Shown here piece after piece: positions 9,024-16,938 of a stretch of DNA of 64,000 bases (positions within the stretch are counted from its first letter, which is position 1; the number at the start of each line of letters is the position of its first letter). Source of the stretch: JABFRJ01 sp031374735 (GTDB lineage: Bacteria; Pseudomonadota; Alphaproteobacteria; Rhizobiales; Hyphomicrobiaceae). Both the position numbers and the translations under genes were made by a program. The stretch covers positions 1 to 64,000 of the forward strand of contig JANMGQ010000010.1 in NCBI GenBank assembly GCA_031374735.1. Direction: 5' to 3'. The notes under the pieces were generated by a model that had not been told where the DNA came from, ran no database searches, and was given only the letters and a program-made list of their open reading frames with translations.

Positions 9024-9266
9024 ATGACCATGGACACCAAAGACCCTGCCTTCAAAGCCCGTGCGGCCCAGCGCCGCGCGACATGGACCATCCGGCGCTT
9101 CACTCACCTCGACCAGATGAAGGCGGAAGAGTACGCCTATTGGCAATCCCAGCCCGTGCATGCGCGGCTGGCGGCCGGGATGGAACTCGCAGTCGAAGGC
9201 TACGCCATGAAAGGCGTCCATGTTTCGAGACTTCAAAGAACTCTTGTCCGCTCTCAACGCGCATAA
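9024..9266 (+). CDS. small putative partner of the nucleotidyltransferase
   Basis: An 80-residue protein containing the segment HLDQMKAEEYAYWQSQPVHA (47-66 region), which recurs almost unchanged in the product at 10788 (DLDEMKADEYRYWRRRPAYE). Both are followed immediately by an overlapping nucleotidyltransferase frame. By position this may be the antitoxin or regulatory partner of that enzyme. ATG codons at 9024 and 9030 are both possible starts. The gene overlaps the next by 47 bases, implying translational coupling. Function is inferred from context only. Confidence 0.6.
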   Translation: MTMDTKDPAFKARAAQRRATWTIRRFTHLDQMKAEEYAYWQSQPVHARLAAGMELAVEGYAMKGVHVSRLQRTLVRSQRA

Positions 9267-9753
9267 GGTGAAATACCTCGTCGTTGGTGGTCAGGCCGTC
9301 ATCGTTCACGCCCAACCGCGCGCAACCAAGTACCTCGACATCCTTATTCAGCCGGCCCCAAAGAACGGCGAGGCGGTTTTTCGTGCACTTGTGGAGTTCG
9401 GTGCGCCGCTGGGCAAACTGACAGCCGCGGATTTTGTCGAGAAGGGCTCGTTTTTCACGATGGGTGTTCCGCCAGTGGCAATCGACATTCTCCCCGAGAT
9501 CGCAGGTATTACCTTTGAGCGGGCGTGGAAAAGTAGAACGATCGAAGTTGTCGATCCGGACACGGGCCTCACCGCACTTTTCATCTCGCGTGACGACCTC
9601 ATCACAGCAAAACTCGCCGCTGGGAGGCCTCAGGATCTCGCGGATGTCGACGCGATCCGCAAGGCGAGTGCGATCGCTGACAAGACGCCGAAACCACTGA
9701 GTTCAAAAGGGCAGAAGAAGAAGCAAACGAAGCGCCGATCGCCAAAGCCTTGA
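9220..9753 (+). CDS. nucleotidyltransferase-fold protein (AbiEii/MNT-like), DxD motif altered
   Basis: A 177-residue protein of the minimal nucleotidyltransferase superfamily. The fold's first motif YLVVGGQAV (19-27) is clear. At the position of the catalytic Asp-x-Asp it reads RATKYLDILI (34-43), so the first Asp is a Tyr at 38. The related, truncated copy at 10960 keeps the normal KDLDLLV. The change could abolish nucleotidyl transfer. The C-terminus is a basic Lys-rich tail. It overlaps the small gene upstream, as in toxin-antitoxin or abortive-infection pairs. Substrate unknown. Confidence 0.75.
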   Translation: MFRDFKELLSALNAHKVKYLVVGGQAVIVHAQPRATKYLDILIQPAPKNGEAVFRALVEFGAPLGKLTAADFVEKGSFFTMGVPPVAIDILPEIAGITFERAWKSRTIEVVDPDTGLTALFISRDDLITAKLAAGRPQDLADVDAIRKASAIADKTPKPLSSKGQKKKQTKRRSPKP

Positions 9754-9870
9754 AAAGTCGCAAGCACCGGCTCACGAACCGCGCAAATTATGCTAGCCTA
9801 CCCCATGCTGACAACTGCAACCCGCCCCCGCATCGGCCATAACTCGCAACGCATCGCGAGATCCCCTGTC

Positions 9871-10200
9871 ATGTACGCCATCACCTTCGATCTCGACACC
9901 AAGGTGCTCGAGACCAGCTATCCGCACCCGTCGTGGCAGAACGCCTATGCCGACATCGGCAAGTTCCTGCGCGAGCGTGGTTTCGCGCGCCAGCAGGGCA
10001 GCGTTTATTTCGGCGACGAGACGATCGATGTCGTGCGCTGCCAGATGACCGTCCAGCAGTTGACGTTGGAGTTCGATTGGTTCGCACCCTCAGTGCGTGA
10101 CATCCGGATGCTGCGCATCGAGGAGAACAATGACCTTATGCCGGCGGTGGAGTTCGCCCGACAAATGCAGGCCGCGCCGAGGAAATCGGCGAAGAAGTAA
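9871..10200 (+). CDS. vapD: VapD-family endoribonuclease-like protein
   Basis: A 109-residue protein starting MYAITFDLDTKVLE, the characteristic opening of VapD proteins, which share the Cas2-like ferredoxin fold and act as endoribonucleases in toxin-antitoxin settings. The conserved tail-region FARQQGSVYFGD is also present. The ATG at 9871 gives the family start; the frame is open about 80 bases upstream. No obvious VapX-type partner gene is adjacent; the next gene is hicB. Likely role is a growth-modulating RNase. Confidence 0.82.
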   Translation: MYAITFDLDTKVLETSYPHPSWQNAYADIGKFLRERGFARQQGSVYFGDETIDVVRCQMTVQQLTLEFDWFAPSVRDIRMLRIEENNDLMPAVEFARQMQAAPRKSAKK

Positions 10201-10210
10201 CTGTAGCTCC

Positions 10211-10232
10211 GCAACCTCCCCCGCCTCCCGGA
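10211..10232 (+). repeat. island leader repeat, copy 2
   Basis: Identical to the 22-bp copy at 8998. Together with the following gggctcATGacc it supplies the GGAGG ribosome binding site and start of hicB. The third copy shares this extended end too. Confidence 0.9.
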
Positions 10233-10238
10233 GGGCTC

Positions 10239-10496
10239 ATGACCGCCAACACGTCGCCCACCGAACGCACTTACACCATCATCCTCGACCCCGACCCAGA
10301 TGGCGGCTTTGTCGTGCACGTGCCGGCACTTCCGGAGGTCTGCACCCAAGGTGACAACGAGGCTGATGCATTGGCGAACGCCCGCGAGGCCATCGAACTG
10401 GCCATCGAAGAACGGCTTTCAGCAGGCGAAGCCGTCCCCGCAGACCAGATCCCTCAGGTACGCAAAATCAAAATCGACATCCCGACGGCCGCATGA
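10239..10496 (+). CDS. hicB: HicB-like antitoxin
   Basis: An 85-residue protein of the HicB partial RNase H-like fold. Typical segments are YTIILDPDPDGGFVVHVPAL (12-31) and EADALANAREAIELAIE. It should bind and inhibit the HicA RNase encoded next; a DNA-binding C-terminal domain is absent or minimal. The gene order is hicB-hicA, and its stop overlaps the hicA start (ATGA at 10493), so translation is coupled. The start has GGAGG from the island leader repeat just upstream. Confidence 0.9.
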   Translation: MTANTSPTERTYTIILDPDPDGGFVVHVPALPEVCTQGDNEADALANAREAIELAIEERLSAGEAVPADQIPQVRKIKIDIPTAA

Positions 10497-10726
10497 ACCC
10501 GAGACTCCGACAGTTGCTCGGGAGTGACGCGGTTCGTGCGCTTGAGCGCGCGGGCTTCGTCGTCACGCGCATCCGTGGCAGCCAACATATCCTCGTCCAT
10601 CCGGCTGATCGTGCGCGTCGCGCGACGATCCCGGTGCACGCAGGGAAAACTTTGCGGCTCGGCACTTTGCGTTCGATCCTTGATCAGTCGAGATTGACAG
10701 AGGACGAGTTGGTCAACTTGCTTTAG
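10493..10726 (+). CDS. hicA: HicA-like mRNA interferase toxin
   Basis: A 77-residue dsRBD-fold toxin that cleaves mRNA independently of ribosomes. GFVVTRIRGSQHILVHP (21-37) contains the catalytic His of the family (H32 in GSQHILVH), and VHAGKTLRLGTLRSILDQ is the conserved C-terminal part. Length and motifs are intact, so it is probably active and neutralised by the HicB encoded upstream, with which it shares four overlapping bases. Confidence 0.92.
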   Translation: MNPRLRQLLGSDAVRALERAGFVVTRIRGSQHILVHPADRARRATIPVHAGKTLRLGTLRSILDQSRLTEDELVNLL

Positions 10727-10759
10727 ATTGCGTCCGGTCCGCCCGCCTCGCCGCCATCC

Positions 10760-10781
10760 GCAACCTTCCCCGCCTCCCGGA
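10760..10781 (+). repeat. island leader repeat, copy 3
   Basis: gcaaccttccccgcctcccgga, one base different from the other two copies, followed by gggctcATGacc exactly as before hicB. It precedes the second small-protein/nucleotidyltransferase pair. Confidence 0.9.
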
Positions 10782-10787
10782 GGGCTC

Positions 10788-11006
10788 ATGACCACCACCC
10801 GCCCTGATCGCTCCCGTTGGACCATGACCCGCCACACCGACCTCGACGAGATGAAGGCTGACGAGTACCGCTATTGGCGTCGGCGCCCGGCGTACGAACG
10901 CCTCGGCGCAATTTCTGAATTGGCGACGGACGCCTACGGCGAAGAAGCCGGTAGCCCGGATTTACCGCGACTTCAGGGACCTTTTGTTCGCGTTGAACGA
11001 AAATAA
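10788..11006 (+). CDS. second copy of the small nucleotidyltransferase partner
   Basis: A 72-residue protein with the signature DLDEMKADEYRYWRRRPAYE, paralogous to the product at 9024. It starts at the ATG following the third leader repeat. Its downstream partner is broken, so it may have no functional target. The 3' end overlaps the nucleotidyltransferase remnant in another frame, the same arrangement as in the intact pair. Function unknown. Confidence 0.55.
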   Translation: MTTTRPDRSRWTMTRHTDLDEMKADEYRYWRRRPAYERLGAISELATDAYGEEAGSPDLPRLQGPFVRVERK

Positions 11007-11161
11007 GGTCCGCTATCTCGTCGTGGGTGCTTATGCCGTCGGCTATCACGCGCAGCCACGTGTGACGAAAGACCTTGATTTGCTCGTCGGCAGCGACGCA
11101 GAGAACGGCCGTGCCCTCTGGAAGGCGCTCGTTGCTTTCGAAGCGCCAATCCGTCGCAGCC
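10960..11161 (+). pseudogene. truncated nucleotidyltransferase-fold gene
   Basis: The frame IYRDFRDLLFALNENK, then KVRYLVVGAYAVGYHAQ, then RVTKDLDLLVG, aligns with the start of the gene at 9220. The catalytic DLD is intact here. The codon matching the ATG of the paralogue is ATT (10960), and similarity stops after LVAFEAP, near 11150, where the sequence runs into the 3' end of the oppositely oriented ABC permease gene. Start and C-terminal two thirds are therefore missing. The breakpoint marks the right end of the accessory island. Confidence 0.75.
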
Positions 11162-12064
11162 TCACCGCTCTTTCGGGTCCAGCGCATCGCGCAGGCCATC
11201 GCCGAGCAGGTTGAACGAGAGCACGGTCAGGAAAATCGCCAGGCCGGGATAGATGGCCATCCACGGTGCCTGGGTGAGAAAGCGCTGCGCCGTGTTGAGC
11301 ATCGAGCCCCAGGACGGCGCGGGCGGCTGCTGGCCGAGGCCGAGGAATGACAGAGACGCCTCCGCGATGATGGCGGTTGCGATGGACAAGGTCGCCTGCA
11401 CGATCAGCGCCGGCAGGATGTTCGGCAGGATGTGGCGGAAGGCGATGCGATAGGCGGGGTTTCCGACCGCTCGCGCCGCTTCCACATAATCCTCGACCTT
11501 GGCCGCCATGACCTGCCCGCGCGTCAGGCGCACGAAGAGTGGCGCCGCCGTCAGGCCGATCGCAATCATCGCGTTGGTCAATGATGGGCCGAGGAAAGCG
11601 GCAAACGCGATGGCCAGGATCAGAAACGGGCATGCCAGCATGGCGTCCGTAATGCGCGAGACCAGCGTGTCGACGAAGCCGCCACGATAGGCCGCCAACA
11701 GTCCGACAGGCACGCCGATGGCCACGGCAATGACGATCGACACGACACCGGCGAGGAGGGAGGCGCGGGCGCCGTAGACGACGCGCGTAAAGACATCGCG
11801 TCCGGATTCGTCCGTGCCGAACCAGTTCAGCGCCGATGGCGCTTTGCGCAGCATCGTGTAGCTTTGCTTGGTCGGATCGAACGTCGTGATCCACGGCGCA
11901 AGCACGGCTGCGAGCACGAGGGCGACGATGATGACGAGGCCCAGGACGGCGCTCTTGCGGTCGACAAGCCGACGCAACGCGCGCTGGCGCGGGCTTTCGC
12001 GCGAAACCGTATCGGCGACATCGGTTTCAGTCGCGTTGGCTGTGATCAATGTGGAGGTGCTCAT
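11162..12064 (-). CDS. ABC transporter permease, DppC/OppC type
   Basis: A 300-residue inner-membrane permease of peptide or nickel importers. It has an N-terminal helix after a polar leader, the segment NWFGTDESGRDVFTRVVYGAR typical of DppC/OppC, further helices, and the EAA loop YVEAARAVGNPAYRIAFRHILPN that contacts the ATPase. No binding protein, second permease or ATPase gene is adjacent, which is unusual because such systems are normally a five-gene operon. The island breakpoint is right after its stop codon, so the other genes may have been displaced. A GTG at 12073 is an alternative start. Confidence 0.9.
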   Translation of the reverse strand: MSTSTLITANATETDVADTVSRESPRQRALRRLVDRKSAVLGLVIIVALVLAAVLAPWITTFDPTKQSYTMLRKAPSALNWFGTDESGRDVFTRVVYGARASLLAGVVSIVIAVAIGVPVGLLAAYRGGFVDTLVSRITDAMLACPFLILAIAFAAFLGPSLTNAMIAIGLTAAPLFVRLTRGQVMAAKVEDYVEAARAVGNPAYRIAFRHILPNILPALIVQATLSIATAIIAEASLSFLGLGQQPPAPSWGSMLNTAQRFLTQAPWMAIYPGLAIFLTVLSFNLLGDGLRDALDPKER

Positions 12065-12139
12065 GGCCGACACATGGCCGGCACCGGATGCTTGAGGTCA
12101 AGTCGATTGCTGCCGCACCTGTCATAGTTGCCTCGGCCG

Positions 12140-13141
12140 TCACATCGAAAAGTGCGAGCGGTACCAAGTCACGAACTCTTTGACGCCAACCTTGACAGGT
12201 GTCGACGGACGAAACCCGGTCAGGCGTTCGAGCGTTTCGCAGCTGGCAAAGGTGCCGGCGACGTCGCCCTTCTGCATGGGCATGTAGTTGCGGATCGCCT
12301 TGCGGCCGATGCAACGCTCGATTTCGTCGATGAAATCCAGCAGGTTGACCGGCATGCCGCCGCCGATGTTGACGATACGATAGGGGGCCGCAGGCGACAG
12401 GGATGAATCGCGCGCCACAACGCTGGGCGCCGCGGGGACGGCGGCCATCAACCGAACAATGCCCTCGACGAGGTCATCGATGTAGGTGAAATCGCGCGAC
12501 ATCTGGCCGTTGTTATAGACGTCGATCGGCGTGCCTTCGAGGATGCCCTTGGTGAATTTGAACAGGGCCATGTCGGGCCGGCCCCAGGGGCCGTACACCG
12601 TAAAGAAGCGAAACAGCGTCGTGGGGATGCCCCACAGATGACTGTAGCTGTGTGCCATGAGCTCCGTGGCAGCTTTGGTCGCCGCATAGAGCGTCAAGGG
12701 ATGCGCCGTTTGATCGTCCTCGCGGAATGGAAGCGCGATATTTGCGCCGTAGGCAGAGCTGGTTGAAGCTAGCATGAGGTGCTTGACGGGATACTTTTGC
12801 GCCATTTCAAGGACGTTGAACGTCCCGGTGATGTTGGCGTCCATATAGGCGCGCGGGTTCTCCAGGCTGTAGCGGACGCCCGCTTGGGCTGCGAGATGAA
12901 TGACGGCATCCAAGGGCTTTTCAGACCAGACGGCATTCAGGGTGGCGAGATCCTCAAGGTTGGCCCGATGCCCACGATAGCCTGAGCGCTGCTCAAGGAT
13001 GGCATGCCGACGCTCTTTCAAGAGCGGGTCGTAGTAGGTCGTGAAGGCATCATAGCCGACGACCTCGTGCCCCTCGTCGAGCAATCGCTTGGCGACATGG
13101 AAGCCAATGAAGCCCGCACTTCCCGTGACCAGACATCTCAT
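12140..13141 (-). CDS. NAD-dependent epimerase, UDP-glucuronate 4-epimerase-like
   Basis: A 333-residue extended short-chain dehydrogenase. The NAD site is GSAGFIGFHVAKRLL near the N-terminus; the catalytic YAATK motif and the upstream Ser region (LASTSSAYG) are present. The pattern FFTVYGPWGRPDMALFKF is characteristic of UDP-glucuronate epimerases and CapI-like enzymes, which supply UDP-galacturonate for surface polysaccharide. The start ATG at 13141 fits the family; a GTG two codons upstream is possible. It faces away from the methyltransferase gene, and the two may share a promoter region. Confidence 0.88.
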   Translation of the reverse strand: MRCLVTGSAGFIGFHVAKRLLDEGHEVVGYDAFTTYYDPLLKERRHAILEQRSGYRGHRANLEDLATLNAVWSEKPLDAVIHLAAQAGVRYSLENPRAYMDANITGTFNVLEMAQKYPVKHLMLASTSSAYGANIALPFREDDQTAHPLTLYAATKAATELMAHSYSHLWGIPTTLFRFFTVYGPWGRPDMALFKFTKGILEGTPIDVYNNGQMSRDFTYIDDLVEGIVRLMAAVPAAPSVVARDSSLSPAAPYRIVNIGGGMPVNLLDFIDEIERCIGRKAIRNYMPMQKGDVAGTFASCETLERLTGFRPSTPVKVGVKEFVTWYRSHFSM

Positions 13142-13273
13142 CCGCACCGCACCTGTATCGCCGTACCATGCGCTCTGTTAGACATTGTGCGTGCCGTTAG
13201 CATATCAGGGTGCCGACGGCACAACTTTCATCGACCAACACATAGTGCGTGCCGCCCTGTGGATATAAGCGCG

Positions 13274-15418
13274 ATGCGGACCTTGTTTCAGCGGATAACC
13301 GGAAGCAGCCTGGCAGGACATGGCGCCAAGGCCGAGCAGGCGCAGACATCGCCCGAACGCGAAAAACTCGTCGCCGAAGCCAAGGCCTGGGGATACTTCA
13401 AAGGCGCCATCATGACCAGGCGCGACCTATGGGGTGGGCGGCGCATTCTCGACATTGGCATGGGCGGTGGCCCACATGCCGTGAGCTTTATGGAGGGGGG
13501 CGCCGCCAGCTATGTCGGGGTCGATCCGCATGTCGGCACGGACCGGGTGCGCGATTTCAGAAACCCAGACGATCCCTCATTTCCACCCTATCACGCCTTC
13601 GCCTACTCGACTGACGAGATCATGCGCATTTTGCCGAATGTGCATCTCTATTCGGGCTACCTCGAGCACGTCGCCGACAAGGTGAAGTCGCACGCGGTGG
13701 ACGTCGCCATCATGTCGGCGGTGACAGAGCACCTCCAGCGGCCGCATGATGTCGTGCGGATGATCTGGGAGACCCTGCAACCGGGTGGGCGCCTCTGGCT
13801 CTGCCATTGCAACTACTATTCGTGGACGGGGCATCACAGGTCGCCGCGCACCGTCGCCAAGTGGGATCGCGCCGACAAGGAGCAGGCCAAGCATGTCGAC
13901 TGGCAGCATCTGGAGCCGACACACCCCGACTACAGGAATGCCAATTACAATCGCATCCGCGTCCAGGATCTGCGCGCCGTGATCGAAACCTATTTTGAAA
14001 TCGTGGAATGGAAAACAAGAGTCGAGGCCATTGACCGCTTGACACCGCAGCTGCGGCGCAAGTGGCGCAAACACACCTTGGAGGAATTGCTGGGCCAAAA
14101 CATCTACATTACGGCCAAACGCCGCGATGTTCCTCTTGTGCGCGACCTATCGCTGCTTGAGCTACACCATCCAAGCGAAGGGTATTTATCGGACGCTGAC
14201 TATACCTGGGAAGATATCGCGCCGTATACCCTCGCTCATACCGCGTATTTCACATCAAAAGGCGCATTGTGCAGCCATTCCGAGAATGATGATGCGGGCC
14301 AGCGTGTGTTCATGCGCCTCAAGCCTGGCGATGCCATTACCTTGAAGAAGTTCGACAAGGCCATGCGCCTCACGGTTGCCGAGGTGACGCGACCGAAGGG
14401 CGGCGCGTTGCGCGTGATTTTCGACGAGCCCATCCCCGAGAGTGTCATCAATGACAATCGCGACCAGTGGACCATCGCCGAGTTCGGCCCAAGCCTATAT
14501 GGGCCAAGTTCCTCCGGCCCAAGTTTTTCCGGGCCAAGTTTTTCCGGGCCAAGTTTCTCCGGGCCAAGTTCCTCCAGGCCTGCAACGCCCATCGCCCAAC
14601 CTGTACCGACCGCAGCCACGGTATCGGTCGCTGGTGGCCTGATCGCTGGTGGCGAGTCGTCACGACCTCCAAGCCAGCCTTTGCCGGGGTTTGATCTCAT
14701 GACGGCGACACTGAATGCCATCGACGCCTATGCGACAGACATGGCCGACGTTCGCTATCTCATCGATCTCGCCAAACGCATCAGCTCCGAGCCGTATCAG
14801 GCCCTACAGGGACGGTATGCCAATGCGATAGCGGCCGCTCCCTTGCCCGATGGTCCACACAAATATCTCGATCTCCCCTATTGGACGGCTCACAAGTTGT
14901 CGGTCGCACGGACGCTTGGGCTTCTGAACGGTCCGCGCCGCTCACTCCTCGACCTTGGCACGGGCGCGGGCCACCTGCTGCGCATCGCGACCGATCATGG
15001 TCATGAGGCCATGGGGATCGATGTGGCAAACCCGACCTATGCAGATTGCGCGGCGCTTCTCGGGGTCGACCGTCGTGTGTCGGCCATTCTACCCAAAGCG
15101 CCGCTGCCTGATTTCAAGCGAAAATTTGATGTCGCGACCGGCATCTGGGTCAAATTTGATACCGTCGGGCGCGGGCGCGCGCCAACGTATTGGGGGCCGG
15201 ACGAGTGGGCATTCTTGCTCAACGATCTCGTTCAAAACCACGCCAGATTCCCATTCCGACTGCATTTTATCTTGAATGAGCACCGCCGGCCGGATGGACA
15301 ATCCGGCTTGTCAGAAGCGGTTCTATCCTGGTTTGCATCTCAAGGCGCCAGCGCCGACCGCAGTTCAGGTGCCGTTGACATTCAGATGGCCGCCCCACAA
15401 CGTTTTTCAGCGCCCTGA
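13274..15418 (+). CDS. two-domain class I SAM methyltransferase with repeat linker
   Basis: A 714-residue protein with two separate Rossmann methyltransferase domains. The first SAM motif is RRILDIGMGGGPHAV (56-70) and the second SLLDLGTGAGHLLRI (about 556-570). The first half includes SAVTEHLQRPHDVVRMIWETLQPGGR, as in methyltransferase_11/23 proteins acting on sugars or lipids. The domains are joined by a Ser/Pro/Gly linker at 405-434 encoded by a 15-bp tandem repeat. It sits back to back with a UDP-sugar epimerase gene, so modification of a surface polysaccharide is plausible. The substrates are unknown. Confidence 0.78.
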   Translation: MRTLFQRITGSSLAGHGAKAEQAQTSPEREKLVAEAKAWGYFKGAIMTRRDLWGGRRILDIGMGGGPHAVSFMEGGAASYVGVDPHVGTDRVRDFRNPDDPSFPPYHAFAYSTDEIMRILPNVHLYSGYLEHVADKVKSHAVDVAIMSAVTEHLQRPHDVVRMIWETLQPGGRLWLCHCNYYSWTGHHRSPRTVAKWDRADKEQAKHVDWQHLEPTHPDYRNANYNRIRVQDLRAVIETYFEIVEWKTRVEAIDRLTPQLRRKWRKHTLEELLGQNIYITAKRRDVPLVRDLSLLELHHPSEGYLSDADYTWEDIAPYTLAHTAYFTSKGALCSHSENDDAGQRVFMRLKPGDAITLKKFDKAMRLTVAEVTRPKGGALRVIFDEPIPESVINDNRDQWTIAEFGPSLYGPSSSGPSFSGPSFSGPSFSGPSSSRPATPIAQPVPTAATVSVAGGLIAGGESSRPPSQPLPGFDLMTATLNAIDAYATDMADVRYLIDLAKRISSEPYQALQGRYANAIAAAPLPDGPHKYLDLPYWTAHKLSVARTLGLLNGPRRSLLDLGTGAGHLLRIATDHGHEAMGIDVANPTYADCAALLGVDRRVSAILPKAPLPDFKRKFDVATGIWVKFDTVGRGRAPTYWGPDEWAFLLNDLVQNHARFPFRLHFILNEHRRPDGQSGLSEAVLSWFASQGASADRSSGAVDIQMAAPQRFSAP
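14486..14575 (+). repeat. in-frame 15-bp tandem repeat (six units)
   Basis: Six 15-bp units of the form gggccaagtttttcc, the first more divergent, inside the methyltransferase gene. They encode GPSFS/GPSSS pentapeptides that form the interdomain linker. The middle units are nearly identical, which points to recent expansion by slippage. Confidence 0.93.
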
Positions 15419-15617
15419 ACAAGCGGCGGTTAGCGTGTCGTTCCACGGCTGTGGCCAACCTCGGCGCCAGGTGAGATCCGTTGAGATCGAGGGCGCTGCT
15501 GTTTTCGATAGAAATACATCCTTCCCTCTTGCCCTTCGCCCGTCAGACAGCCACAATCAGTCGTCAGGAAACGGCGCGGAGACGCGTGTCGTCCCAATGA
15601 AAAACGTGGAGGAACTC

Positions 15618-16805
15618 ATGAAATACGCAATGATGGCCAGTGCCTTGTCGGCACTGGCCGCAACGGGCGCATTCGCCCAGACGAAAGTCACCAACCAGGG
15701 CATCAGCGCTGATGAGATCGTCATCGGCACGCACCAGGATCTGTCGGGCCCCATCAAGGGCTGGGGCGTTGCTGTCGCCAACGGCATGAAACTGGCCGTC
15801 GAAGAGATCAACGCCGCCGGCGGTGTCCATGGCCGCAAGTTCAAGCTTATTCTTGAAGATTCGGGCTACGATCCGAAGAAGTCGGTGCTCGCCACCCAGA
15901 AGATGATCGAGAAAGACAAGATCTTCGTCAACCTGGGCTCCATGGGCTCACCGACGGTGATCGCCGCGCAGGACATCACGCTCGACGCCGGCGTGTTGCA
16001 GCTGTTCCCTCTGACCGCCGCCGAGTTCACCTACAAGTTCGATCCGGCGAAACCTCAGGAACGCCTGAAGTTCAACAACCTGCTGCCCTACGTTGAAAGC
16101 ACCCAGCTCGCGACCCAGTATTTGATCAGCGAGAAGAAGCTGCAAAAGCCATGCATCCTGCACCAGGATGACGAGTATGGCCAGAACGTGCTCGATGGCT
16201 TCCAGAAGGGCGTGGCGGCGATGAAGATGACGGCGACCACGGTCACGTCCTACAAACGCGGCGCGACAGATTTCTCCGCTCCGATCGCCAAGATGAAATC
16301 CGACGGCTGCGATCTCGTGGTGCTCGGAGCGGTCATCCGCGAACCAATCGGTGCCATGGGCGAAGCGAAGAAGCTCGGTTGGGAAACGACATTCATGGGC
16401 GCGACACCCGTGAACGTCCTTGAAGTGCCGGCCCTCGGCAAAGAGGTTGTCGAAGGCCTTTACTCAGCCGGCGGCTTTGAAATCCCGTACGAAGATACGG
16501 CTCAGGGCAAGATCAAGGATTGGCTGGCTGCGTATCGCAAGATGCACAACACGGCTGCCAACTCGCAGGCCATCATCGGCTACAACACCGTCGTAACTCT
16601 GGCGCACTATGCCAAGCTCGCGGGCAAGGATCTGACCGGCCAGAAGCTGCTCGATGCGCTTGAGTCGGGCGATGTGTTCCAGGATATCTTCAACTCGCCG
16701 CCGACCAAGTTCTCAAAGACCAACCACCTTGCGTCGACCATCACATCGGTCCAGCAGGTTCAAAAGGGCCGCTGGGTCGTGGTGAAGGCCGGCTTGTCTT
16801 TCTGA
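15618..16805 (+). CDS. ABC transporter substrate-binding protein, branched-chain amino acid type
   Basis: A 395-residue periplasmic binding protein of the Peripla_BP_6 (LivJ-like) family. Residues 1-22 are a signal peptide ending GAFAQ. The mature part opens ISADEIVIGTHQDLSGP, the usual ligand-binding strand, followed by GMKLAVEEINAAGGVHGRK. The start at 15618 has GGAGG five bases upstream. No permease or ATPase gene is adjacent, so it must be served by a transporter encoded elsewhere, or by a sensory partner. A terminator follows. Ligand unknown: amino acid, amide or aromatic compound. Confidence 0.9.
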   Translation: MKYAMMASALSALAATGAFAQTKVTNQGISADEIVIGTHQDLSGPIKGWGVAVANGMKLAVEEINAAGGVHGRKFKLILEDSGYDPKKSVLATQKMIEKDKIFVNLGSMGSPTVIAAQDITLDAGVLQLFPLTAAEFTYKFDPAKPQERLKFNNLLPYVESTQLATQYLISEKKLQKPCILHQDDEYGQNVLDGFQKGVAAMKMTATTVTSYKRGATDFSAPIAKMKSDGCDLVVLGAVIREPIGAMGEAKKLGWETTFMGATPVNVLEVPALGKEVVEGLYSAGGFEIPYEDTAQGKIKDWLAAYRKMHNTAANSQAIIGYNTVVTLAHYAKLAGKDLTGQKLLDALESGDVFQDIFNSPPTKFSKTNHLASTITSVQQVQKGRWVVVKAGLSF

Positions 16806-16837
16806 GCTGAGCATAGGTTGACGAGACGCCCAATTGA

Positions 16838-16876
16838 GCGGCCGGCGCGAAACTTCGCTCCGGCCGCTTTCTTTTT
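16838..16876 (+). terminator. rho-independent terminator after the binding-protein gene
   Basis: Perfect 8-bp stem gcggccgg (16838-16845) with ccggccgc (16860-16867), then tttcttttt. It lies 33 bases after the stop codon and in the right orientation for the upstream gene. Confidence 0.88.
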
Positions 16877-16938
16877 CAAAGACCAGTCAAACCGCGGCGA
16901 CAGTCCTGTGCGCCATCGCTTGAGCGATTGCGAAGTTA

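Noticed and set aside
8998..11161. Prophage or integrative element
   Set aside because: No integrase, attachment-site repeat, tRNA border or phage genes; only small modules and a shared leader repeat.
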